A stretch of DNA of 64,000 bases from Allodiplogaster sudhausi (Eukaryota > Nematoda > Chromadorea > Rhabditida > Diplogasteridae), in NCBI GenBank assembly GCA_945643635.1, contig CALZFC010000027.1:3498501-3562500 (forward strand), given 5' to 3'. The notes under the pieces are model-generated. The model saw only the letters and a program-made list of their open reading frames with translations, was not told the origin of the DNA and did not search any database. This document shows positions 24,201-37,627 of the stretch, piece by piece (position 1 is the first letter of the stretch; every line of letters begins with the position of its first letter). The position numbers and the translations under genes were made by a program.

Positions 24201-27200
24201 CCCGTCGAATGCTTGGAAGGCATCCATGCTGACCATTACACCACGAACGCACATTTGCAAGATCATCTAAACTCTTTCACGACTCTGCAGAACAGGAAAA
24301 GGATTAAGAGATAAAATTTGAGAAAAGGATCTTGCGTTCGGGGGAATCGAACCCCCGTCGAATGCTTGGAAGGCATCCATGCTGACCATTACACCACGAA
24401 CGCACATTTGCAAGATCATCTAAACTCTTTCACGACTCTGCAGAACAGGAAAAGGATTAAGAGATAAAATTTGAGAAAAGGATCTTGCGTTCGGGGGGAA
24501 TCGAACCCCCGTCGAATGCTTGGAAGGCATCCATGCTGACCATTACACCACGAACGCACATTTGCAAGATCATCTAAACTCTTTTACGACTCTGCAGAAC
24601 AGGAAAAGGATTAAGAGATAAAATTTGAGAAAAGGATCTTGCGTTCGGGGGGAATCGAACCCCCGTCGAATGCTTGGAAGGCATCCATGCTGACCATTAC
24701 ACCACGAACGCACATTTGCAAGATCATCTAAACTCTTTCACGACTCTGCAGAGCAGGAAAAGGATTAAGAGATAAAATTTGAGAAAAGGATCTTGCGTTC
24801 GGGGGGAATCGAACCCCCGTCGAATGCTTGGAAGGCATCCATGCTGACCATTACACCACGAACGCACATTTGCAAGATCATCTAAACTCTTTTACGACTC
24901 TGCAGAACAGGAAAAGGATTAAGAGATAAAATTTGAGAAAAGGATCTTGCGTTCGGGGGGAATCGAACCCCCGTCGAATGCTTGGAAGGCATCCATGCTG
25001 ACCATTACACCACGAACGCACATTTGCAAGATCATCTAAACTCTTTTACGACTCTGCAGAACAGGAAAAGGATTAAGAGATAAAATTTGAGAAAAGGATC
25101 TTGCGTTCGGGGGGAATCGAACCCCCGTCGAATGCTTGGAAGGCATCCATGCTGACCATTACACCACGAACGCACATTTGCAAGATCATCTAAACTCTTT
25201 CACGACTCTGCAGAGCAGGAAAAGGATTAAGAGATAAAATTTGAGAAAAGGATCTTGCGTTCGGGGGGAATCGAACCCCCGTCGAATGCTTGGAAGGCAT
25301 CCATGCTGACCATTACACCACGAACGCACATTTGCAAGATCATCTAAACTCTTTCACGACTCTGCAGAACAGGAAAAGGATTAAGAGATAAAATTTGAGA
25401 AAAGGATCTTGCGTTCGGGGGAATCGAACCCCCGTCGAATGCTTGGAAGGCATCCATGCTGACCATTACACCACGAACGCACATTTGCAAGATCATCTAA
25501 ACTCTTTTACGACTCTGCAGAACAGGAAAAGGATTAAGAGATAAAATTTGAGAAAAGGATCTTGCGTTCGGGGGGAATCGAACCCCCGTCGAATGCTTGG
25601 AAGGCATCCATGCTGACCATTACACCACGAACGCACATTTGCAAGATCATCTAAACTCTTTCACGACTCTGCAGAACAGGAAAAGGATTAAGAGATAAAA
25701 TTTGAGAAAAGGATCTTGCGTTCGGGGGGAATCGAACCCCCGTCGAATGCTTGGAAGGCATCCATGCTGACCATTACACCACGAACGCACATTTGCAAGA
25801 TCATCTAAACTCTTTTACGACTCTGCAGAGCAGGAAAAGGATTAAGAGATAAAATTTGAGAAAAGGATCTTGCGTTCGGGGGGAATCGAACCCCCGTCGA
25901 ATGCTTGGAAGGCATCCATGCTGACCATTACACCACGAACGCACATTTGCAAGATCATCTAAACTCTTTTACGACTCTGCAGAGCAGGAAAAGGATTAAG
26001 AGATAAAATTTGAGAAAAGGATCTTGCGTTCGGGGGAATCGAACCCCGTCGAATGCTTGGAAGGCATCCATGCTGACCATTACACCACGAACGCACATTT
26101 GCAAGATCATCTAAACTCTTTTACGACTCTGCAGAGCAGGAAAAGGATTAAGAGATAAAATTTGAGAAAAGGATCTTGCGTTCGGGGGGAATCGAACCCC
26201 CGTCGAATGCTTGGAAGGCATCCATGCTGACCATTACACCACGAACGCACATTTGCAAGATCATCTAAACTCTTTCACGACTCTGCAGAGCAGGAAAAGG
26301 ATTAAGAGATAAAATTTGAGAAAAGGATCTTGCGTTCGGGGGGAATCGAACCCCCGTCGAATGCTTGGAAGGCATCCATGCTGACCATTACACCACGAAC
26401 GCACATTTGCAAGATCATCTAAACTCTTTCACGACTCTGCAGAACAGGAAAAGGATTAAGAGATAAAATTTGAGAAAAGGATCTTGCGTTCGGGGGGAAT
26501 CGAACCCCCGTCGAATGCTTGGAAGGCATCCATGCTGACCATTACACCACGAACGCACATTTGCAAGATCATCTAAACTCTTTCACGACTCTGCAGAACA
26601 GGAAAAGGATTAAGAGATAAAATTTGAGAAAAGGATCTTGCGTTCGGGGGGAATCGAACCCCCGTCGAATGCTTGGAAGGCATCCATGCTGACCATTACA
26701 CCACGAACGCACATTTGCAAGATCATCTAAACTCTTTTACGACTCTGCAGAACAGGAAAAGGATTAAGAGATAAAATTTGAGAAAAGGATCTTGCGTTCG
26801 GGGGGAATCGAACCCCCGTCGAATGCTTGGAAGGCATCCATGCTGACCATTACACCACGAACGCACATTTGCAAGATCATCTAAACTCTTTTACGACTCT
26901 GCAGAGCAGGAAAAGGATTAAGAGATAAAATTTGAGAAAAGGATCTTGCGTTCGGGGGAATCGAACCCCCGTCGAATGCTTGGAAGGCATCCATGCTGAC
27001 CATTACACCACGAACGCACATTTGCAAGATCATCTAAACTCTTTTACGACTCTGCAGAACAGGAAAAGGATTAAGAGATAAAATTTGAGAAAAGGATCTT
27101 GCGTTCGGGGGGAATCGAACCCCGTCGAATGCTTGGAAGGCATCCATGCTGACCATTACACCACGAACGCACATTTGCAAGATCATCTAAACTCTTTCAC

Positions 27201-30200
27201 GACTCTGCAGAGCAGGAAAAGGATTAAGAGATAAAATTTGAGAAAAGGATCTTGCGTTCGGGGGGAATCGAACCCCCGTCGAATGCTTGGAAGGCATCCA
27301 TGCTGACCATTACACCACGAACGCACATTTGCAAGATCATCTAAACTCTTTCACGACTCTGCAGAACAGGAAAAGGATTAAGAGATAAAATTTGAGAAAA
27401 GGATCTTGCGTTCGGGGGAATCGAACCCCCGTCGAATGCTTGGAAGGCATCCATGCTGACCATTACACCACGAACGCACATTTGCAAGATCATCTAAACT
27501 CTTTCACGACTCTGCAGAACAGGAAAAGGATTAAGAGATAAAATTTGAGAAAAGGATCTTGCGTTCGGGGGGAATCGAACCCCCGTCGAATGCTTGGAAG
27601 GCATCCATGCTGACCATTACACCACGAACGCACATTTGCAAGATCATCTAAACTCTTTTACGACTCTGCAGAACAGGAAAAGGATTAAGAGATAAAATTT
27701 GAGAAAAGGATCTTGCGTTCGGGGGGAATCGAACCCCCGTCGAATGCTTGGAAGGCATCCATGCTGACCATTACACCACGAACGCACATTTGCAAGATCA
27801 TCTAAACTCTTTTACGACTCTGCAGAACAGGAAAAGGATTAAGAGATAAAATTTGAGAAAAGGATCTTGCGTTCGGGGGAATCGAACCCCCGTCGAATGC
27901 TTGGAAGGCATCCATGCTGACCATTACACCACGAACGCACATTTGCAAGATCATCTAAACTCTTTTACGACTCTGCAGAACAGGAAAAGGATTAAGAGAT
28001 AAAATTTGAGAAAAGGATCTTGCGTTCGGGGGGAATCGAACCCCCGTCGAATGCTTGGAAGGCATCCATGCTGACCATTACACCACGAACGCACATTTGC
28101 AAGATCATCTAAACTCTTTCACGACTCTGCAGAGCAGGAAAAGGATTAAGAGATAAAATTTGAGAAAAGGATCTTGCGTTCGGGGGGAATCGAACCCCCG
28201 TCGAATGCTTGGAAGGCATCCATGCTGACCATTACACCACGAACGCACATTTGCAAGATCATCTAAACTCTTTCACGACTCTGCAGAGCAGGAAAAGGAT
28301 TAAGAGATAAAATTTGAGAAAAGGATCTTGCGTTCGGGGGGAATCGAACCCCCGTCGAATGCTTGGAAGGCATCCATGCTGACCATTACACCACGAACGC
28401 ACATTTGCAAGATCATCTAAACTCTTTCACGACTCTGCAGAGCAGGAAAAGGATTAAGAGATAAAATTTGAGAAAAGGATCTTGCGTTCGGGGGGAATCG
28501 AACCCCGTCGAATGCTTGGAAGGCATCCATGCTGACCATTACACCACGAACGCACATTTGCAAGATCATCTAAACTCTTTCACGACTCTGCAGAACAGGA
28601 AAAGGATTAAGAGATAAAATTTGAGAAAAGGATCTTGCGTTCGGGGGGAATCGAACCCCCGTCGAATGCTTGGAAGGCATCCATGCTGACCATTACACCA
28701 CGAACGCACATTTGCAAGATCATCTAAACTCTTTCACGACTCTGCAGAACAGGAAAAGGATTAAGAGATAAAATTTGAGAAAAGGATCTTGCGTTCGGGG
28801 GGAATCGAACCCCCGTCGAATGCTTGGAAGGCATCCATGCTGACCATTACACCACGAACGCACATTTGCAAGATCATCTAAACTCTTTCACGACTCTGCA
28901 GAACAGGAAAAGGATTAAGAGATAAAATTTGAGAAAAGGATCTTGCGTTCGGGGGAATCGAACCCCCGTCGAATGCTTGGAAGGCATCCATGCTGACCAT
29001 TACACCACGAACGCACATTTGCAAGATCATCTAAACTCTTTCACGACTCTGCAGAGCAGGAAAAGGATTAAGAGATAAAATTTGAGAAAAGGATCTTGCG
29101 TTCGGGGGGAATCGAACCCCGTCGAATGCTTGGAAGGCATCCATGCTGACCATTACACCACGAACGCACATTTGCAAGATCATCTAAACTCTTTTACGAC
29201 TCTGCAGAACAGGAAAAGGATTAAGAGATAAAATTTGAGAAAAGGATCTTGCGTTCGGGGGAATCGAACCCCCGTCGAATGCTTGGAAGGCATCCATGCT
29301 GACCATTACACCACGAACGCACATTTGCAAGATCATCTAAACTCTTTTACGACTCTGCAGAACAGGAAAAGGATTAAGAGATAAAATTTGAGAAAAGGAT
29401 CTTGCGTTCGGGGGGAATCGAACCCCCGTCGAATGCTTGGAAGGCATCCATGCTGACCATTACACCACGAACGCACATTTGCAAGATCATCTAAACTCTT
29501 TCACGACTCTGCAGAACAGGAAAAGGATTAAGAGATAAAATTTGAGAAAAGGATCTTGCGTTCGGGGGGAATCGAACCCCCGTCGAATGCTTGGAAGGCA
29601 TCCATGCTGACCATTACACCACGAACGCACATTTGCAAGATCATCTAAACTCTTTCACGACTCTGCAGAACAGGAAAAGGATTAAGAGATAAAATTTGAG
29701 AAAAGGATCTTGCGTTCGGGGGGAATCGAACCCCCGTCGAATGCTTGGAAGGCATCCATGCTGACCATTACACCACGAACGCACATTTGCAAGATCATCT
29801 AAACTCTTTTACGACTCTGCAGAACAGGAAAAGGATTAAGAGATAAAATTTGAGAAAAGGATCTTGCGTTCGGGGGGAATCGAACCCCCGTCGAATGCTT
29901 GGAAGGCATCCATGCTGACCATTACACCACGAACGCACATTTGCAAGATCATCTAAACTCTTTTACGACTCTGCAGAACAGGAAAAGGATTAAGAGATAA
30001 AATTTGAGAAAAGGATCTTGCGTTCGGGGGGAATCGAACCCCCGTCGAATGCTTGGAAGGCATCCATGCTGACCATTACACCACGAACGCACATTTGCAA
30101 GATCATCTAAACTCTTTTACGACTCTGCAGAACAGGAAAAGGATTAAGAGATAAAATTTGAGAAAAGGATCTTGCGTTCGGGGGGAATCGAACCCCGTCG

Positions 30201-33200
30201 AATGCTTGGAAGGCATCCATGCTGACCATTACACCACGAACGCACATTTGCAAGATCATCTAAACTCTTTCACGACTCTGCAGAACAGGAAAAGGATTAA
30301 GAGATAAAATTTGAGAAAAGGATCTTGCGTTCGGGGGGAATCGAACCCCCGTCGAATGCTTGGAAGGCATCCATGCTGACCATTACACCACGAACGCACA
30401 TTTGCAAGATCATCTAAACTCTTTTACGACTCTGCAGAACAGGAAAAGGATTAAGAGATAAAATTTGAGAAAAGGATCTTGCGTTCGGGGGAATCGAACC
30501 CCCGTCGAATGCTTGGAAGGCATCCATGCTGACCATTACACCACGAACGCACATTTGCAAGATCATCTAAACTCTTTCACGACTCTGCAGAACAGGAAAA
30601 GGATTAAGAGATAAAATTTGAGAAAAGGATCTTGCGTTCGGGGGGAATCGAACCCCCGTCGAATGCTTGGAAGGCATCCATGCTGACCATTACACCACGA
30701 ACGCACATTTGCAAGATCATCTAAACTCTTTCACGACTCTGCAGAGCAGGAAAAGGATTAAGAGATAAAATTTGAGAAAAGGATCTTGCGTTCGGGGGGA
30801 ATCGAACCCCGTCGAATGCTTGGAAGGCATCCATGCTGACCATTACACCACGAACGCACATTTGCAAGATCATCTAAACTCTTTCACGACTCTGCAGAAC
30901 AGGAAAAGGATTAAGAGATAAAATTTGAGAAAAGGATCTTGCGTTCGGGGGGAATCGAACCCCCGTCGAATGCTTGGAAGGCATCCATGCTGACCATTAC
31001 ACCACGAACGCACATTTGCAAGATCATCTAAACTCTTTTACGACTCTGCAGAACAGGAAAAGGATTAAGAGATAAAATTTGAGAAAAGGATCTTGCGTTC
31101 GGGGGAATCGAACCCCCGTCGAATGCTTGGAAGGCATCCATGCTGACCATTACACCACGAACGCACATTTGCAAGATCATCTAAACTCTTTCACGACTCT
31201 GCAGAACAGGAAAAGGATTAAGAGATAAAATTTGAGAAAAGGATCTTGCGTTCGGGGGAATCGAACCCCCGTCGAATGCTTGGAAGGCATCCATGCTGAC
31301 CATTACACCACGAACGCACATTTGCAAGATCATCTAAACTCTTTCACGACTCTGCAGAACAGGAAAAGGATTAAGAGATAAAATTTGAGAAAAGGATCTT
31401 GCGTTCGGGGGGAATCGAACCCCCGTCGAATGCTTGGAAGGCATCCATGCTGACCATTACACCACGAACGCACATTTGCAAGATCATCTAAACTCTTTCA
31501 CGACTCTGCAGAACAGGAAAAGGATTAAGAGATAAAATTTGAGAAAAGGATCTTGCGTTCGGGGGGAATCGAACCCCCGTCGAATGCTTGGAAGGCATCC
31601 ATGCTGACCATTACACCACGAACGCACATTTGCAAGATCATCTAAACTCTTTTACGACTCTGCAGAACAGGAAAAGGATTAAGAGATAAAATTTGAGAAA
31701 AGGATCTTGCGTTCGGGGGGAATCGAACCCCCGTCGAATGCTTGGAAGGCATCCATGCTGACCATTACACCACGAACGCACATTTGCAAGATCATCTAAA
31801 CTCTTTCACGACTCTGCAGAACAGGAAAAGGATTAAGAGATAAAATTTGAGAAAAGGATCTTGCGTTCGGGGGGAATCGAACCCCCGTCGAATGCTTGGA
31901 AGGCATCCATGCTGACCATTACACCACGAACGCACATTTGCAAGATCATCTAAACTCTTTCACGACTCTGCAGAGCAGGAAAAGGATTAAGAGATAAAAT
32001 TTGAGAAAAGGATCTTGCGTTCGGGGGAATCGAACCCCCGTCGAATGCTTGGAAGGCATCCATGCTGACCATTACACCACGAACGCACATTTGCAAGATC
32101 ATCTAAACTCTTTCACGACTCTGCAGAACAGGAAAAGGATTAAGAGATAAAATTTGAGAAAAGGATCTTGCGTTCGGGGGGAATCGAACCCCCGTCGAAT
32201 GCTTGGAAGGCATCCATGCTGACCATTACACCACGAACGCACATTTGCAAGATCATCTAAACTCTTTTACGACTCTGCAGAACAGGAAAAGGATTAAGAG
32301 ATAAAATTTGAGAAAAGGATCTTGCGTTCGGGGGGAATCGAACCCCCGTCGAATGCTTGGAAGGCATCCATGCTGACCATTACACCACGAACGCACATTT
32401 GCAAGATCATCTAAACTCTTTTACGACTCTGCAGAACAGGAAAAGGATTAAGAGATAAAATTTGAGAAAAGGATCTTGCGTTCGGGGGGAATCGAACCCC
32501 CGTCGAATGCTTGGAAGGCATCCATGCTGACCATTACACCACGAACGCACATTTGCAAGATCATCTAAACTCTTTCACGACTCTGCAGAACAGGAAAAGG
32601 ATTAAGAGATAAAATTTGAGAAAAGGATCTTGCGTTCGGGGGGAATCGAACCCCCGTCGAATGCTTGGAAGGCATCCATGCTGACCATTACACCACGAAC
32701 GCACATTTGCAAGATCATCTAAACTCTTTCACGACTCTGCAGAACAGGAAAAGGATTAAGAGATAAAATTTGAGAAAAGGATCTTGCGTTCGGGGGGAAT
32801 CGAACCCCCGTCGAATGCTTGGAAGGCATCCATGCTGACCATTACACCACGAACGCACATTTGCAAGATCATCTAAACTCTTTCACGACTCTGCAGAGCA
32901 GGAAAAGGATTAAGAGATAAAATTTGAGAAAAGGATCTTGCGTTCGGGGGGAATCGAACCCCCGTCGAATGCTTGGAAGGCATCCATGCTGACCATTACA
33001 CCACGAACGCACATTTGCAAGATCATCTAAACTCTTTTACGACTCTGCAGAGCAGGAAAAGGATTAAGAGATAAAATTTGAGAAAAGGATCTTGCGTTCG
33101 GGGGAATCGAACCCCCGTCGAATGCTTGGAAGGCATCCATGCTGACCATTACACCACGAACGCACATTTGCAAGATCATCTAAACTCTTTTACGACTCTG

Positions 33201-36200
33201 CAGAACAGGAAAAGGATTAAGAGATAAAATTTGAGAAAAGGATCTTGCGTTCGGGGGGAATCGAACCCCCGTCGAATGCTTGGAAGGCATCCATGCTGAC
33301 CATTACACCACGAACGCACATTTGCAAGATCATCTAAACTCTTTACGACTCTGCAGAACAGGAAAAGGATTAAGAGATAAAATTTGAGAAAAGGATCTTG
33401 CGTTCGGGGGGAATCGAACCCCCGTCGAATGCTTGGAAGGCATCCATGCTGACCATTACACCACGAACGCACATTTGCAAGATCATCTAAACTCTTTCAC
33501 GACTCTGCAGAGCAGGAAAAGGATTAAGAGATAAAATTTGAGAAAAGGATCTTGCGTTCGGGGGGAATCGAACCCCCGTCGAATGCTTGGAAGGCATCCA
33601 TGCTGACCATTACACCACGAACGCACATTTGCAAGATCATCTAAACTCTTTCACGACTCTGCAGAACAGGAAAAGGATTAAGAGATAAAATTTGAGAAAA
33701 GGATCTTGCGTTCGGGGGGAATCGAACCCCCGTCGAATGCTTGGAAGGCATCCATGCTGACCATTACACCACGAACGCACATTTGCAAGATCATCTAAAC
33801 TCTTTCACGACTCTGCAGAACAGGAAAAGGATTAAGAGATAAAATTTGAGAAAAGGATCTTGCGTTCGGGGGGAATCGAACCCCCGTCGAATGCTTGGAA
33901 GGCATCCATGCTGACCATTACACCACGAACGCACATTTGCAAGATCATCTAAACTCTTTCACGACTCTGCAGAACAGGAAAAGGATTAAGAGATAAAATT
34001 TGAGAAAAGGATCTTGCGTTCGGGGGGAATCGAACCCCCGTCGAATGCTTGGAAGGCATCCATGCTGACCATTACACCACGAACGCACATTTGCAAGATC
34101 ATCTAAACTCTTTCACGACTCTGCAGAACAGGAAAAGGATTAAGAGATAAAATTTGAGAAAAGGATCTTGCGTTCGGGGGGAATCGAACCCCCGTCGAAT
34201 GCTTGGAAGGCATCCATGCTGACCATTACACCACGAACGCACATTTGCAAGATCATCTAAACTCTTTCACGACTCTGCAGAGCAGGAAAAGGATTAAGAG
34301 ATAAAATTTGAGAAAAGGATCTTGCGTTCGGGGGAATCGAACCCCCGTCGAATGCTTGGAAGGCATCCATGCTGACCATTACACCACGAACGCACATTTG
34401 CAAGATCATCTAAACTCTTTCACGACTCTGCAGAACAGGAAAAGGATTAAGAGATAAAATTTGAGAAAAGGATCTTGCGTTCGGGGGGAATCGAACCCCC
34501 GTCGAATGCTTGGAAGGCATCCATGCTGACCATTACACCACGAACGCACATTTGCAAGATCATCTAAACTCTTTCACGACTCTGCAGAACAGGAAAAGGA
34601 TTAAGAGATAAAATTTGAGAAAAGGATCTTGCGTTCGGGGGGAATCGAACCCCCGTCGAATGCTTGGAAGGCATCCATGCTGACCATTACACCACGAACG
34701 CACATTTGCAAGATCATCTAAACTCTTTCACGACTCTGCAGAACAGGAAAAGGATTAAGAGATAAAATTTGAGAAAAGGATCTTGCGTTCGGGGGGAATC
34801 GAACCCCCGTCGAATGCTTGGAAGGCATCCATGCTGACCATTACACCACGAACGCACATTTGCAAGATCATCTAAACTCTTTCACGACTCTGCAGAACAG
34901 GAAAAGGATTAAGAGATAAAATTTGAGAAAAGGATCTTGCGTTCGGGGGGAATCGAACCCCCGTCGAATGCTTGGAAGGCATCCATGCTGACCATTACAC
35001 CACGAACGCACATTTGCAAGATCATCTAAACTCTTTCACGACTCTGCAGAACAGGAAAAGGATTAAGAGATAAAATTTGAGAAAAGGATCTTGCGTTCGG
35101 GGGGAATCGAACCCCCGTCGAATGCTTGGAAGGCATCCATGCTGACCATTACACCACGAACGCACATTTGCAAGATCATCTAAACTCTTTCACGACTCTG
35201 CAGAGCAGGAAAAGGATTAAGAGATAAAATTTGAGAAAAGGATCTTGCGTTCGGGGGGAATCGAACCCCCGTCGAATGCTTGGAAGGCATCCATGCTGAC
35301 CATTACACCACGAACGCACATTTGCAAGATCATCTAAACTCTTTCACGACTCTGCAGAGCAGGAAAAGGATTAAGAGATAAAATTTGAGAAAAGGATCTT
35401 GCGTTCGGGGGGAATCGAACCCCCGTCGAATGCTTGGAAGGCATCCATGCTGACCATTACACCACGAACGCACATTTGCAAGATCATCTAAACTCTTTCA
35501 CGACTCTGCAGAGCAGGAAAAGGATTAAGAGATAAAATTTGAGAAAAGGATCTTGCGTTCGGGGGGAATCGAACCCCCGTCGAATGCTTGGAAGGCATCC
35601 ATGCTGACCATTACACCACGAACGCACATTTGCAAGATCATCTAAACTCTTTCACGACTCTGCAGAACAGGAAAAGGATTAAGAGATAAAATTTGAGAAA
35701 AGGATCTTGCGTTCGGGGGGAATCGAACCCCCGTCGAATGCTTGGAAGGCATCCATGCTGACCATTACACCACGAACGCACATTTGCAAGATCATCTAAA
35801 CTCTTTCACGACTCTGCAGAGCAGGAAAAGGATTAAGAGATAAAATTTGAGAAAAGGATCTTGCGTTCGGGGGAATCGAACCCCCGTCGAATGCTTGGAA
35901 GGCATCCATGCTGACCATTACACCACGAACGCACATTTGCAAGATCATCTAAACTCTTTCACGACTCTGCAGAGCAGGAAAAGGATTAAGAGATAAAATT
36001 TGAGAAAAGGATCTTGCGTTCGGGGGGAATCGAACCCCCGTCGAATGCTTGGAAGGCATCCATGCTGACCATTACACCACGAACGCACATTTGCAAGATC
36101 ATCTAAACTCTTTCACGACTCTGCAGAGCAGGAAAAGGATTAAGAGATAAAATTTGAGAAAAGGATCTTGCGTTCGGGGGGAATCGAACCCCCGTCGAAT

Positions 36201-37557
36201 GCTTGGAAGGCATCCATGCTGACCATTACACCACGAACGCACATTTGCAAGATCATCTAAACTCTTTCACGACTCTGCAGAACAGGAAAAGGATTAAGAG
36301 ATAAAATTTGAGAAAAGGATCTTGCGTTCGGGGGGAATCGAACCCCCGTCGAATGCTTGGAAGGCATCCATGCTGACCATTACACCACGAACGCACATTT
36401 GCAAGATCATCTAAACTCTTTCACGACTCTGCAGAGCAGGAAAAGGATTAAGAGATAAAATTTGAGAAAAGGATCTTGCGTTCGGGGGGAATCGAACCCC
36501 CGTCGAATGCTTGGAAGGCATCCATGCTGACCATTACACCACGAACGCACATTTGCAAGATCATCTAAACTCTTTCACGACTCTGCAGAACAGGAAAAGG
36601 ATTAAGAGATAAAATTTGAGAAAAGGATCTTGCGTTCGGGGGAATCGAACCCCCGTCGAATGCTTGGAAGGCATCCATGCTGACCATTACACCACGAACG
36701 CACATTTGCAAGATCATCTAAACTCTTTCACGACTCTGCAGAGCAGGAAAAGGATTAAGAGATAAAATTTGAGAAAAGGATCTTGCGTTCGGGGGGAATC
36801 GAACCCCCGTCGAATGCTTGGAAGGCATCCATGCTGACCATTACACCACGAACGCACATTTGCAAGATCATCTAAACTCTTTCACGACTCTGCAGAGCAG
36901 GAAAAGGATTAAGAGATAAAATTTGAGAAAAGGATCTTGCGTTCGGGGGGAATCGAACCCCCGTCGAATGCTTGGAAGGCATCCATGCTGACCATTACAC
37001 CACGAACGCACATTTGCAAGATCATCTAAACTCTTTCACGACTCTGCAGAACAGGAAAAGGATTAAGAGATAAAATTTGAGAAAAGGATCTTGCGTTCGG
37101 GGGGAATCGAACCCCCGTCGAATGCTTGGAAGGCATCCATGCTGACCATTACACCACGAACGCACATTTGCAAGATCATCTAAACTCTTTCACGACTCTG
37201 CAGAGCAGGAAAAGGATTAAGAGATAAAATTTGAGAAAAGGATCTTGCGTTCGGGGGGAATCGAACCCCCGTCGAATGCTTGGAAGGCATCCATGCTGAC
37301 CATTACACCACGAACGCACATTTGCAAGATCATCTAAACTCTTTCACGACTCTGCAGAACAGGAAAAGGATTAAGAGATAAAATTTGAGAAAAGGATCTT
37401 GCGTTCGGGGGGAATCGAACCCCCGTCGAATGCTTGGAAGGCATCCATGCTGACCATTACACCACGAACGCACATTTGCAAGATCATCTAAACTCTTTCA
37501 CGACTCTGCAGAGCAGGAAAAGGATTAAGAGATAAAATTTGAGAAAAGGAAGGATCT

Positions 37558-37627
37558 TGCGGGAATCGATCGAACCCCCGTCGGAATGCTTGGAAGGCAT
37601 CCATGCTGACCATTACACCACGAACGC
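37558..37627 (-). pseudogene. Scrambled tRNA-Gly copy in the uniform core
   Basis: The 3' acceptor strand and part of the T stem are missing (GCGGGAATCG on the plus strand). ATCG is duplicated in the T loop, a G is inserted before the anticodon arm, and AAGG is duplicated just outside. The 5' half and anticodon are normal. The next spacer also lacks three bases (GCAGAAGG). Flanking copies on both sides are canonical. Confidence 0.85.

Noticed and set aside
33176..33472. 98-residue minus-strand open frame with an internal repeat (MRSWCNGQHG...)
   Set aside because: It is the translation of two adjacent tRNA genes and their spacers, opened only because one spacer lacks a base (CTTTACG near 33342). 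It is not a protein gene.
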